A DNA stretch of 64,000 nucleotides. It comes from Legionella cincinnatiensis. GTDB taxonomy: Bacteria > Pseudomonadota > Gammaproteobacteria > Legionellales > Legionellaceae. This document shows positions 53,019 through 62,583 of this stretch, in pieces. The stretch spans positions 3,906,001 through 3,970,000 of the forward strand of contig NZ_UGNX01000001.1 of NCBI RefSeq assembly GCF_900452415.1. Direction: 5' to 3'. The translations under genes and the position numbers were made by a program. A model generated the notes under the pieces. That model was not told the DNA's origin. It ran no database searches and saw only the letters and a program-made list of their open reading frames with translations. The number at the start of each line of letters is the position of its first letter. Position 1 is the stretch's first letter.

Positions 53019-53112
53019 GTTTCTCTTTTCACCGTAGGTTAACAGTTATGATTTTAATAAATTTTGTTCACAGTGCTATGCTTTAAGGTTTTAGTACAAC
53101 AAGGAGATTCTT

Positions 53113-54045
53113 ATGAAGATCATTGTCAGTGGAGGATCTGGCTTAGTTGGTCAAACATTGATACCCAAACTCCTTCAATGCGGACACAAAGTTTATGTGC
53201 TAGGACGAAATGAAAAAAAAGTAAGAGAAATATTCTCCAACACCGTTCATGCAATAACTTGGGATAGACTTGACACCTTAAATCCGGACGAGTTTGCGGT
53301 AATCATTAATTTAGCAGGAGAAGATATTACCGCTCATCGCTGGAATACACGAGTTAAAGAGCAACTGCTTTCCAGCCGTCTTAAAACAACAAATCAGCTC
53401 GTAGAATGGGGCATCTCTGCAAAGAATAAAAAACCACATTTATACAATGCAAGTGCCATTGGTATTTATGGGTTACAAAAAAAACAAGCACAAGACGATA
53501 TCATATTTACCGAAACGTCCGAGCCTATTCATTTTCCTGAAAAGAGTTTTGCAACACAGCTGGTTACACAGTGGGAAGAAGCTGCAAAAAAAGGGTTTGC
53601 AATGGGTATGCCAGTTACCTTAATGCGTTTTGGCGTCGTCCTAAAACGTGGGGAAGGGATGTTAAAAAAATTGCAGTTTCCTACTCAGTATGGAATGGGT
53701 GCGGTGATCGGTACCGGAGAGCAACCCTTAGCCTGGATTGATAGCAACGATCTTGTTCATGCCATTTTATTTTTGCTAGAACATCCGGAGATTACAGGAC
53801 CCATAAATTTAGTAGCGCCAGAATGCGTTTCACAAAAAAAATTTATTAAAACATTAGCTCAAGCTTTAAAAAAACCAATATTTCTACGATTACCTGCTTG
53901 GAGTATTCGATTTTTATTTGGCCAAATGGGCGAAGAGTTGCTATTATCAGGACAAACAGTAGCGCCTCAGCGTTTAGCTGAATATCAATTTAAATTCAAA
54001 TACCCAACTTTATTAGCTGCTTTAACTAAGGAATTTGGAGGTTGA
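53113..54045 (+). CDS. TIGR01777-type NAD(P) epimerase (YfcH-like)
   Basis: Protein of 310 residues of the short-chain dehydrogenase/epimerase fold: Rossmann motif VSGGSGLVGQTLIPKL, then VIINLAGEDITAHRW, typical of the family, KEQLLSSRLKTTNQLVE, NASAIGIYG in the active-site area, MRFGVVLKRGEGMLKK and PLAWIDSNDLVHAI. A DUF1731 C-terminal part with KKPIFLRLPAWSIRFLFG follows. Reaction unknown for the whole family. AAGGAG lies 6 nt before ATG. It directly precedes an OCD-family gene, so the two are probably co-transcribed. Confidence 0.9.
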   Translation: MKIIVSGGSGLVGQTLIPKLLQCGHKVYVLGRNEKKVREIFSNTVHAITWDRLDTLNPDEFAVIINLAGEDITAHRWNTRVKEQLLSSRLKTTNQLVEWGISAKNKKPHLYNASAIGIYGLQKKQAQDDIIFTETSEPIHFPEKSFATQLVTQWEEAAKKGFAMGMPVTLMRFGVVLKRGEGMLKKLQFPTQYGMGAVIGTGEQPLAWIDSNDLVHAILFLLEHPEITGPINLVAPECVSQKKFIKTLAQALKKPIFLRLPAWSIRFLFGQMGEELLLSGQTVAPQRLAEYQFKFKYPTLLAALTKEFGG

Positions 54046-54053
54046 AAATCATT

Positions 54054-55025
54054 ATGGCCCTTCGCTTATTGTCTTTAGATGAAGTCAAACAATGCATTAC
54101 CATGGATCAAGCGATTGCCGCTATGGAAAACGCATTTGTTCAATTAGCCAAACAACAAGTTCAATTACCACTAAGAACTGGAATACCTATTAAGGAAGAG
54201 GATGCATTGACTTTAACAATGCCCGCTTATCTCGCCCAAGATAAAACCTTAGGATTAAAAATAGTCTCTATTTTCCCTAGAAATAATGCAAAAAACAAAC
54301 CGTCCATTACCGGTTGTATTTTATTACTTGATGCCAATACAGGGGAGCCGCAAGCATTAATGGATGGAGGTTATCTAACAGCACTAAGAACTGGGGCTGT
54401 TTCAGGCTTAGCAAGTAACTATTTTGCTATAGATAATGCAACTCATGTTGCAATCATTGGTTCAGGAGTTCAAGCAGAAACGCAATTACAAGCAGTAGGT
54501 GCTGTACGTGATATTAAACAAGTCTCTGTATGGTCCAGAAATATAAAAAATGCCGAACAATTTGCTGAAAAATTTGCGGATCAATATACCATTAATGTAC
54601 ATGATCATATTCCAGCAGCAGTTAAAAATGCAGACATTATTTGTACTGCGACCGGAAGTACTGAGCCACTACTTCATTTTAAGGACGTGCAACCCCATGC
54701 ACATATTAATGCTATAGGTTCTCATACAGCGCAGATGAAAGAAATCGGCAATGACTTGCTAGGCCATGCGATAGTGATTGTCGATCAATTGCATGCAGCA
54801 TTAACTGAAGCAGGCGAAATTATAAGTGCACTACAACAAAATCATTTAAAGCAAGAGTCAATTATTGAAATAAGTGATTGGTTACTTCATAAAAATCAAG
54901 ACTACAAAAATCAACTCACCGCCTTCAAATCAGTAGGGCTTTCCATACAAGATTTAAGTGTCGCTTCGGTAGTTTATCACAATGCAATTAATAAAAAGCT
55001 AGGTACATTATTTGCTCTCACTTGA
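54054..55025 (+). CDS. ornithine cyclodeaminase / mu-crystallin family protein
   Basis: Protein of 323 residues from ATG 54054, with GGAGG overlapping the end of the epimerase gene; a TTG at 54042 would leave no spacing. It has the OCD blocks: LLSLDEVKQCITMDQAIAAM, LTMPAYLAQDKTLGLKIVSI, TGEPQALMDGGYLTALRTGA, the NAD(P) loop HVAIIGSGVQAETQL, WSRN, and IICTATGSTEPLL with INAIGSHTAQMKEIG. Members act as NAD(P)-dependent deaminating cyclases or imine reductases; the exact substrate cannot be read. Confidence 0.9.
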   Translation: MALRLLSLDEVKQCITMDQAIAAMENAFVQLAKQQVQLPLRTGIPIKEEDALTLTMPAYLAQDKTLGLKIVSIFPRNNAKNKPSITGCILLLDANTGEPQALMDGGYLTALRTGAVSGLASNYFAIDNATHVAIIGSGVQAETQLQAVGAVRDIKQVSVWSRNIKNAEQFAEKFADQYTINVHDHIPAAVKNADIICTATGSTEPLLHFKDVQPHAHINAIGSHTAQMKEIGNDLLGHAIVIVDQLHAALTEAGEIISALQQNHLKQESIIEISDWLLHKNQDYKNQLTAFKSVGLSIQDLSVASVVYHNAINKKLGTLFALT

Positions 55026-55076
55026 TACGCATGTATTTTTGCAAGTAATTAGGCAGGCAAAAAAATCATCACCGTC

Positions 55077-55113
55077 CTGCGGCTTAGCCCTAAGTGTTGC
55101 ACACCAGCCGCAG
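55077..55113. terminator. hairpin between OCD gene and psd
   Basis: CTGCGGCT and AGCCGCAG form a perfect 8-bp GC-rich stem around a 21-nt loop between convergent genes. On the minus strand a T7 run follows 12 nt later, so it may act for the leftward psd transcript. No T-run on the plus side. Confidence 0.45.
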
Positions 55114-55260
55114 AAAACGCCCCCATACAGTAACAAATTATTATTTATCTTATCGATTTTTCGGATATTCTCTTAGCTATCGTCCAGATTAATTTTGGAG
55201 ATGCTTTAATTTGGTTTTAATTTCTTCTATTTATAACGACTTATTCATGCAGGTACCCTT

Positions 55261-56118
55261 CTAAGTGTTAAACTCCCCAATTTCACCCATAGCCTCACCA
55301 AAACGAAGTATACTTCCCGCTTTTAACTCTTTGTTCCAATGGACTTTACTCGCATCCGTAAACAACAGGACAACAGTGGAGCCTAACTTAAAGTAACCCA
55401 TTTCATCACCTTGAGCCATTTTTTTATTAGCCTGCGGATATTCAAAATCAACGCGATTTTTACTTCGTTTAATATCTCCATGCCAACTTGTTCCTATCGC
55501 ACCAACTATAGTCGCACCAACCATCACTATAGCCATAGGACCAACTGAGGTAGAGAAAAAGATGGCCAGACGCTCATTACGAGCAAATAACTTAGGCACC
55601 ACTCGAACCGTTGACGGCTGCACTGAAAATAAGGCTCCAGGGATATAAGTCATCGAGGTAATTTCGGCATCTATAGGCATATGCACGCGATGATAATCTT
55701 TAGGCGATAAATACACTGTTGCAAAACGCCCATTAATAAATCGAGATGCTATTTCTTCATCACACGCAAGAAGCTCAGAAACAGTATAATAATGCCCTTT
55801 TGCCTGAATCAGCTTGTTTTCCTCTATTGAACCTATTTCACTGATACAACCATCTACTGGAGAAATGATGCCTGCATGTGCCAAAGGTCTGCACCCAGGT
55901 TTTAAACGACGGATAAAAAAATCGTTAAAACACCGATAAACCGTAGGATTTTCGATTAAAGCCTCGCTCATGTTCACTTGATATTCATGAATAAAGCGTT
56001 GAATGAGGTAATCCTTAACTTTGATATTTTTTACATCCGCTAAATAACCAGCAAGCAAGGTTAAACTATGTTTTGGAATGATATATTGCGACAATGTTTT
56101 TAATAAATCTAAAGACAT
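55261..56118 (-). CDS. psd: phosphatidylserine decarboxylase proenzyme
   Basis: Converts phosphatidylserine to phosphatidylethanolamine at the inner membrane with a pyruvoyl cofactor made by self-cleavage. The cleavage motif LGST is in [13 protein letters not shown] near the C-terminus. Other family blocks are [45 protein letters not shown] with the catalytic His/Asp, and PGALFSVQP. The 285 residues match the bacterial type I enzyme. The product would feed a PmtA-type methyltransferase such as the one at 51146-51787. Weak ribosome site. Confidence 0.97.
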   Translation of the reverse strand: MSLDLLKTLSQYIIPKHSLTLLAGYLADVKNIKVKDYLIQRFIHEYQVNMSEALIENPTVYRCFNDFFIRRLKPGCRPLAHAGIISPVDGCISEIGSIEENKLIQAKGHYYTVSELLACDEEIASRFINGRFATVYLSPKDYHRVHMPIDAEITSMTYIPGALFSVQPSTVRVVPKLFARNERLAIFFSTSVGPMAIVMVGATIVGAIGTSWHGDIKRSKNRVDFEYPQANKKMAQGDEMGYFKLGSTVVLLFTDASKVHWNKELKAGSILRFGEAMGEIGEFNT

Positions 56119-56262
56119 GCAAAATTCTCACTGCTTATAAAAAGGAAATCATAACCTATACGCTTAAGAGTCACAAACGATGATTTGTGCACTCAAAAAG
56201 CGCAAACACCAAATACAACACTCTCTGTCGCATTATGCTCCTTTAAATATAGCCTATCTTTT

Positions 56263-58875
56263 CTAATGCGTTAAACTGTAAGTAATTTGGAGTTGACGAT
56301 GTGACGCGGCAATGGTCTCACTATGATGTTTCAGATTAGCAAGATAAAACGCTTTATGTTTTTCCAAATTAAAATTTGCAACTAATTGATATTTTGGATC
56401 TTGCTGCATCGCCGGGAACTCTCCGCTGGCAAATTCCTTTTTAATTGTTTCCACTATTTTAGTAAATAAACACTCGTTTAATGTTGAAGAATCGAAGCCA
56501 TTCATAAAAATCATAGCCAATGCTCTTGCATTACAATTCCCCTTAAGATAACCCTCAACCTCCGTGCGTCTTGAGGAGCCCCAATAACTACCCCATGTTT
56601 TTGATTCATATTGTTTTAATGAAGACTTAATGAGACTTTGAAATGATTTTTCCGTTAAACTATCCACCCAATTATAAACAGCCTTATAGACTAATGAAAT
56701 CCCCATCTCACTAAAGGGATGAGTAAATCGTTTATCTTTCTTTGCAAAAAACACTACATCACGAGTAAAATCGGCTATACCCCGTTCAAAACTTTTATCT
56801 CTAATGGCAACATCAATACTGGGTATAGGATGTTCTTGCAGCATTAAAGGAGTAAGTCCCTCTATGATAAGCCTATTTAAAGCGCCATCTTGCTGAGATC
56901 CGGAGCTTAAAATATAAGCTAATCGATTATCACCACTCTCATTCACGCTCTCTTTTAAATATTCTTTCACTGGTTCTGTTCGTTGACGAAATGAAAAAGC
57001 AGACAATAAAGGAGCATATTTTTTATCGATAATCTCCATAACATATCGCTCTAACTCTTCTGACCTCAAACTTTTTGCCCAAATAAATAAAGAATCATGG
57101 TATTGTTTTTTCACATCATCATGAGTGAAAGGCAACACGTCTTTTTTAACAGAAAGTAACGCTTCTTCCATCAACTCATCTGTAGTGGTCAAGTGCAGCG
57201 GGAAATTAACCTGTTCAGCAATTAATTTAAGACTCGATGAAAGATTATGAAATTCAACAGCGCAAGGTGTTGTATTCGCTAAAGCTTTGCGAATATCTAA
57301 GTTGTATTTCTGATGCAGTAAAGTAAGTTTGGTTGAAAACTCTAGGTTATCTTCTTCAGTAAGGTCTTTACGTTCTTTGATATAATAGTCTTTCGTAATG
57401 GCACGAAACTCGTTAGTAAATGCAACTAACGCCAGTAAAGCATCGCGCAGATTACTGTCTTTATCGACGCTAATTTTTTCTTCAATGGTCTCAACAGTGA
57501 GCTCAGGCATATTCCCAAAAAGTTCCCATGCACTGGTTAAACTATCATCAGTAACCTTTTTGCTGATAATCTCAGAGATCTGAACATGGGGTGGATTAGT
57601 AGTCTTCTGGAGTAATGTATTGGTGAGTCGGTATGAACTATGAAGAAGTTCTTTTAACGTTGGAGCAAACGCATCACGCCAAACTTGATGATAACGTTTT
57701 TGTAACTCAGCGAGATCGTATTTAAATTCATCTTCTTTCGCGTAAGTTGTATTATTCTCATTGTTGACCCATTTTTCGATATTACGATAAAAAGAAGGTT
57801 TTTGGTAAAGAGCCAAACACGTTGGTGGCAAAGGGATACCATAACCATTATTAACACATCCCATGTAAAAGACGACCACTCGATATAAGTTATCATAATG
57901 TTCCTGATAGAGCTTCATCATAAAATCAACAAAGGGCTCTGCATTTGTCTTTTCATTGCAAAGATCAGGGTAGAGCTCTTCATATTTTGCACGCAGTTCT
58001 TTATTTGTTTCATCTAAAGAAGTGTAATTTAATGTTAAATCACCAAAAAGCTCCGTTAAGCGTTTACGTTGTACTTCAGGTTGATACGTTAATAATACTT
58101 TTAAAGCCGCTGCAAGTTTTTGTTCTTGCGCAACAGAATCTTGAGCCAAACGTGCAAATTGCACCGGATCCGCATAGGCTTTAGGTAATAATTTAGGTAG
58201 AACCTGTTCTTGCCCTGGCAAGAGTACAGGAATAGTTACTTTGCCTGGATGTGTGTATGGCGCCCAATGATAAGGCTTAGAATCTTGAACATTAGGAAAT
58301 GCCTCGTAATCTGGCACTGAAAGAAAAACGTGCTTTTTAGGAATGCCTATGACTGATCTTGGTTCTTTCATATGAATAGTAAACCAATAAAAAAACATAT
58401 CAAAATCGATATCGGCATCCAAACTTAAGTTATGCGGATGAGCATCATCATCATCAAGAAACCATCTCCCAAACAACAGCTCTATAAAGTTTTTTTCAAC
58501 TAAAGTTTTCACACTTGGAGCAACTTGCTCTCTTAAAGTGCTATTCACGGGAATTCCATCTTCCGCATAATGAAAAGGTTTAAAATTATCAACACAAATG
58601 GACAAAGTCCCAATTAATCGATCTTCATCATCAAAAACTAATCGTTCTTCAGCCGATCTTTTTCCCTGAAATGATCTTTTGAATGAAGAAGTGGCTACAC
58701 TTATTTTAGCTAATAGCTCTGGGTAATGTCTTTGAGGTTCAAGTTCTTTAAAAAAGGCTTTTTTAGTAATACCTTCTTCTTCAAACGAGACAGAATAAAC
58801 TTTATGAGAGCCATCAGAAATAGGGGTTTTCGTGATGAATTGACTATGCCTCAGTGCTTTTTTTGGTATTGCCAT
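56263..58875 (-). CDS. large protein with phosphoinositide-kinase-like domain, effector candidate
   Basis: Protein of 870 residues, no signal peptide. The first 200 residues look like an atypical lipid-kinase core: a beta-strand Lys in KKAFFKELE, then D141-D144 followed by H146-P-H148-N149 (DDDDAHPHNLSL) as the catalytic loop and D157 in DIDFDMFFYW as the metal-binding Asp. The D-x-H-x-x-N ... IDFD pattern recalls the Legionella kinase-like effectors LepB (N-terminal domain) and MavQ. The remaining 650 residues are helical with no recognised domain. It is monocistronic. Kinase activity and translocation are inference. Confidence 0.7.
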   Translation of the reverse strand: MAIPKKALRHSQFITKTPISDGSHKVYSVSFEEEGITKKAFFKELEPQRHYPELLAKISVATSSFKRSFQGKRSAEERLVFDDEDRLIGTLSICVDNFKPFHYAEDGIPVNSTLREQVAPSVKTLVEKNFIELLFGRWFLDDDDAHPHNLSLDADIDFDMFFYWFTIHMKEPRSVIGIPKKHVFLSVPDYEAFPNVQDSKPYHWAPYTHPGKVTIPVLLPGQEQVLPKLLPKAYADPVQFARLAQDSVAQEQKLAAALKVLLTYQPEVQRKRLTELFGDLTLNYTSLDETNKELRAKYEELYPDLCNEKTNAEPFVDFMMKLYQEHYDNLYRVVVFYMGCVNNGYGIPLPPTCLALYQKPSFYRNIEKWVNNENNTTYAKEDEFKYDLAELQKRYHQVWRDAFAPTLKELLHSSYRLTNTLLQKTTNPPHVQISEIISKKVTDDSLTSAWELFGNMPELTVETIEEKISVDKDSNLRDALLALVAFTNEFRAITKDYYIKERKDLTEEDNLEFSTKLTLLHQKYNLDIRKALANTTPCAVEFHNLSSSLKLIAEQVNFPLHLTTTDELMEEALLSVKKDVLPFTHDDVKKQYHDSLFIWAKSLRSEELERYVMEIIDKKYAPLLSAFSFRQRTEPVKEYLKESVNESGDNRLAYILSSGSQQDGALNRLIIEGLTPLMLQEHPIPSIDVAIRDKSFERGIADFTRDVVFFAKKDKRFTHPFSEMGISLVYKAVYNWVDSLTEKSFQSLIKSSLKQYESKTWGSYWGSSRRTEVEGYLKGNCNARALAMIFMNGFDSSTLNECLFTKIVETIKKEFASGEFPAMQQDPKYQLVANFNLEKHKAFYLANLKHHSETIAASHRQLQITYSLTH

Positions 58876-59204
58876 TTTTTAATCCATTAATTCACAGTCG
58901 TCCATATAGAATAGTTCATATTAAGCAGAAATTTTTAAGAAGTTCAAGAATAATTTTCATACAAAGAACAACGAAACTAAACAGTGGATCAAAATTTAAT
59001 CTTTTAGACCATTTATTGTATTTTTTGAGGGTGAACTGCTATTTGATTACTGCCTGAACAATAAAGCTTTTTTTAGGGACCGCTCCCACGAGTTCAAGAA
59101 TAGCTCAGGGAGCCGGGTCAGCTTAGAAGAACGGCAACCGCTGAAAAAACAGAGAATCTAAAGAAGAGTTACTAATTTCTGTTATATCAAACTCATAATT
59201 ATTT
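58876..59204. other. 329-bp intergenic region
   Basis: Between two leftward effector-like genes. It should contain the promoter of the kinase-like gene on the left side. Two CTTAAT-like half-sites occur at 58917-58939, but their 14-bp period does not match the PmrA box. No gene seen. Confidence 0.35.
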
Positions 59205-61520
59205 TCAACATGGGGAGAGTATCCCACAAGAGTTAACTTCATCATTTTTTTCTGGTGTAATAAGCTCAAAAACCTCTCTATCAAGAGCACGTAGTTCCTC
59301 TCCTGAACGAGTTTGATTAAAAAACCAAAAATTACCAGTAATTTTATATTTTATGACATTTGCAAGGCTAAGAGATAAAGCAGTAATAATGATATTTGCG
59401 AAAACAATGAGTGCCTTATAAATGTCTGATTCAATTTTAGGATCAACAATCGCTAAAATCTTATCTTCAGCCTCCTGTAATTGGGGGCGTATGTTTGCAT
59501 TAGGATTTGTGAGTCCCTCATAGGCGATTTGATATAATGCTTTTCTATATTTTTTTTGCTCTGCTTCCCATTTCAGAAACATATTTCTATAAGACTGTGA
59601 TCCAGATAATTGCCTATCGACTACTTTACATTGCTCCAAAATGCACAAGATGACTTGACGGAAACGTCTAGCCTCTTCAGAATCTTTTTGGGCCACAAAT
59701 TCAATGGCTTCTTTTTCACACATGAAATCTTGCAATTGCATAATACACTTAAAACATTCATGAAAATCGATAGCCAATTCTTTTAATTCTTCAGGACCTT
59801 TTATCTCATCCACCCTCTTGTCCTGAGATTCAACATTAAATTTTGCCCCAACCAAAAGAATTTCAATTAATAATTTTCGATACTCATCATTCTTTATTTT
59901 TGTTAATTGCGGTAAAAGGAGTCGCAAAGCATGTCCCCTACTCTCTTTATCTAATACCAAACGATAAGATTGAGGATCAGTAACTTTTGATTTTTTCAAT
60001 AAGATTAAGGACTCACTTGCTGCCTCTAAAGCCTGAAGGGGAAGCTCGCGCAAATTTGTGGAGACACCATGTAAGGTATTTAATTCTTCTCGAAAATGGT
60101 GAAGAATTGATTTTCGTAAATGATCTTTGGGATTTAAAGCCAGCTCCTGTAATTGATCAATTCTTTTAGTTTTTGTTTGCTCTAAAGCAACTAAGGTGGA
60201 GGCTAATAATGGATAACGATTGGTTGCCGTAATAATTTGTTGATAACCATCTTCGGATAAGTTTTCATAAACCCAAAAAAGCAAACAAAGCCTCTTGGTA
60301 TCATCATTAGATAAAGAATGAATAAATTTTAAATCTTCCAATTTTTTGGGGTCTTTAAAAAATTGTGGGACATCTTGGTTAAGTTCCGGCTGCAAATCCA
60401 CCAACATCCCTATGGCTTTAAAATAGGCCGGTTCAGATAAAATATGGCGAATTAAGCCATCAGGATATTTGCGTTGTTTTAAAAAAGGAATGAGTTTAAT
60501 TTGTACTTCATCCCCCATGAAGCTGCCAAATGTTTGCACAAGCACCGGATCATTAAGTAGATGCCGATTTTTTTCCAACAATCCATGCTTATAAAATACA
60601 AGCACCATTTTTAATAAATTCTTGTTGCGATTTTCATCTTGAGTTAATTTAATTGCCTCGATCTCTTGACGCAAGGAGCTGGGCTCTTTCAAAAGCTCAT
60701 GCAGTAGAGTAGAGGATAAAGGAAATAAGTTGGCAAAGTTATGGTGGATAATTAAATCCAGGGCACGATTGTCTGCAAACAATGCAGCTATGTTGAGTTC
60801 GGAATATGGAATAGGATCGGATAATCTTGCCGTTTCCTGTTCCACTTGTAATTTCCGTGTCATTAATTCGACACGCTGCACGCGTAAATTTATTTCACCA
60901 CTTTCGTCACTCACGACATCTTTTAATAAGCTACGTGGTAAATCGGCGCCAATTTGCTTTATTAATGGATTATCCAAAAAATCGACACGAGAAACAGTGA
61001 CTGTTGGCATAGGCGTAGCAGCAGAAGAAATAGGTTCTTTTTGATCCGGTACAGAAATAAATGGAGCCAGATCAAAGCTTGATAAAAAAAGAAGCTCTCT
61101 ATCTTTAGGCTCAGCATAACCATTTTTCACTAATCCCATAATCCATTGCTTTGGGTTATCTTTTCGATACATAATCATAAGCCCGCAGGGTTCTCCTTCA
61201 TCATTCACATACGCAAAATGTTGACGAACCACATTTGCTTTGTAAGACTCTGGATCTTCCTCTTCCTTCATAAGAGGATTAGCGCCGAGTAAATAGTGCA
61301 AATTCCCTGCAGACATATTACCTTGCAAATAATATCGCCCCGAAGCTTTAGTATTCCATAGGTCAAAATGTTTTATGGCATCTTCTGAGGTACCCAGAAA
61401 ATGGGTTCGTGGAAAATCTAAGTGAATTGTTCCAATATCATCTTTTCCTTCAGCAACGGCCCAATCTTGTCCAAATGCATGGAAAATTTGTTGTGCGTTT
61501 CCTGTTACCAAATAAGGCAT
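59205..61520 (-). CDS. large hypothetical protein with C-terminal membrane segment
   Basis: Protein of 771 residues with no signal peptide. Residues 1-160 form a mixed alpha/beta domain (GNAQQIFHAFGQDWAVAEGK, GLMIMYRKDNPKQWIMGLVK). Residues 200-690 are helical and Leu/Glu-rich, possibly a solenoid. One hydrophobic segment at about 715-735 (ALIVFANIIITALSLSLANV) lies near the C-terminus, which ends in Cys (CGILSPC). I do not recognise a family. A cytosolic protein with a late membrane anchor is compatible with a Dot/Icm effector. Divergent from the DUF2520 gene. Confidence 0.65.
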   Translation of the reverse strand: MPYLVTGNAQQIFHAFGQDWAVAEGKDDIGTIHLDFPRTHFLGTSEDAIKHFDLWNTKASGRYYLQGNMSAGNLHYLLGANPLMKEEEDPESYKANVVRQHFAYVNDEGEPCGLMIMYRKDNPKQWIMGLVKNGYAEPKDRELLFLSSFDLAPFISVPDQKEPISSAATPMPTVTVSRVDFLDNPLIKQIGADLPRSLLKDVVSDESGEINLRVQRVELMTRKLQVEQETARLSDPIPYSELNIAALFADNRALDLIIHHNFANLFPLSSTLLHELLKEPSSLRQEIEAIKLTQDENRNKNLLKMVLVFYKHGLLEKNRHLLNDPVLVQTFGSFMGDEVQIKLIPFLKQRKYPDGLIRHILSEPAYFKAIGMLVDLQPELNQDVPQFFKDPKKLEDLKFIHSLSNDDTKRLCLLFWVYENLSEDGYQQIITATNRYPLLASTLVALEQTKTKRIDQLQELALNPKDHLRKSILHHFREELNTLHGVSTNLRELPLQALEAASESLILLKKSKVTDPQSYRLVLDKESRGHALRLLLPQLTKIKNDEYRKLLIEILLVGAKFNVESQDKRVDEIKGPEELKELAIDFHECFKCIMQLQDFMCEKEAIEFVAQKDSEEARRFRQVILCILEQCKVVDRQLSGSQSYRNMFLKWEAEQKKYRKALYQIAYEGLTNPNANIRPQLQEAEDKILAIVDPKIESDIYKALIVFANIIITALSLSLANVIKYKITGNFWFFNQTRSGEELRALDREVFELITPEKNDEVNSCGILSPC

Positions 61521-61659
61521 AATTCATTCTCAACATAGCAAATTGAGAGTATTATAACCAATAATTCGTGCTAATGGTGATAAATTTTTACAAAAAATGT
61601 ATTTTTTGTGCCTTTTATAAGAGCATCATTTATAATGCCTTTTTTTGAACGGAAAAAAT

Positions 61660-62532
61660 ATGAAATGCAATATCATAGGTGCAGGTCGATTAGGTAAAAA
61701 TATTGCGTTAGCTTTATCTACAGCACAGCTTATCTCATCGTTTTCCATATGCAATCGTAACTTAACCAGCACTCAAAACGCGTGTCATGAAATTGGTTCT
61801 GGTAGGGCAGTGAATAAAATCGAGTTGTTACCAGAAGCTGAAATCACTTGGATTTGCTGTAATGATGATGCCATTCAATCTGTTGTAGAAATTTTAACCA
61901 AGAGCCCTACTTTAAAACCAAATAGTTTTGTGATTCATTGTAGTGGAGTATTGAGCTCTGCTTTACTTACTCCATTAAGAAAAAAAGGCTGTTTGATTGC
62001 GAGTTTTCATCCTTTAAAAGCATTCCAAATAAATTACTTAGATCCCACTGCTTTTGACCAAGTTGATTGTGTTTTAGAAGGGGATAATGAAGTTTGTGAG
62101 TGGCTAAAAAACGCTTTCACTCAATTGGGCGCCAACCTTATAGCCATTAAACCTGAGGCAAAAGCAATCTACCATGCCGCAGCCTGCATGGCCTCGAATT
62201 ATCTAATTACATTGGCTGCTTGTAGTGAGGAATTATTTCTTAAAGCAGGAATCAATACCCGACAAAGCCGACAAATGATAGTAAAATTAATGCAAGGAAA
62301 TTTAGATAATTTACAACACACAGAATATATCGCAGAAGCACTCACAGGGCCTTTGGCAAGAGGAGATATTGAAACAATTTCTCTGCATTTAAAAACAATA
62401 CAAAACGATAAAATAAGAAATTTATATCAAGAGTCAGGATTAAATACGCTTCCTTTAACGCAATTATCGGAACCAATAAAAGAAGAAATAAAAGCCATTC
62501 TTTCTAAAAAACGCTCTCCAACAAGTATTTAA
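61660..62532 (+). CDS. Rossmann/DUF2520 family protein
   Basis: Protein of 290 residues from ATG 61660; a TTG at 61645 is in frame but less likely. The N-terminal Rossmann domain KCNIIGAGRLGKNIALAL and WICCNDDAIQSVVEIL, HCSGVLSSALL, ASFHPLKAF is followed by a helical DUF2520 domain (AIYHAAACMASNYLITLAAC, LTGPLARGDIETISLHL). The fold is shared with ketopantoate-type and F420-dependent NADP reductases. The reaction of the family is not established to my knowledge. Its neighbours give no clue. Confidence 0.88.
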   Translation: MKCNIIGAGRLGKNIALALSTAQLISSFSICNRNLTSTQNACHEIGSGRAVNKIELLPEAEITWICCNDDAIQSVVEILTKSPTLKPNSFVIHCSGVLSSALLTPLRKKGCLIASFHPLKAFQINYLDPTAFDQVDCVLEGDNEVCEWLKNAFTQLGANLIAIKPEAKAIYHAAACMASNYLITLAACSEELFLKAGINTRQSRQMIVKLMQGNLDNLQHTEYIAEALTGPLARGDIETISLHLKTIQNDKIRNLYQESGLNTLPLTQLSEPIKEEIKAILSKKRSPTSI

Positions 62533-62583
62533 TGGGCTTTAAGAAAAAAATACTCATTCTGTATAGTGTGGTTTAATCACTCA

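Noticed and set aside
58917..58939. Two CTTAAT-like half-sites upstream of the kinase-like gene as a PmrA box
   Set aside because: The half-sites repeat every 14 bp, whereas the PmrA consensus repeats every 11 bp; evidence is too weak.
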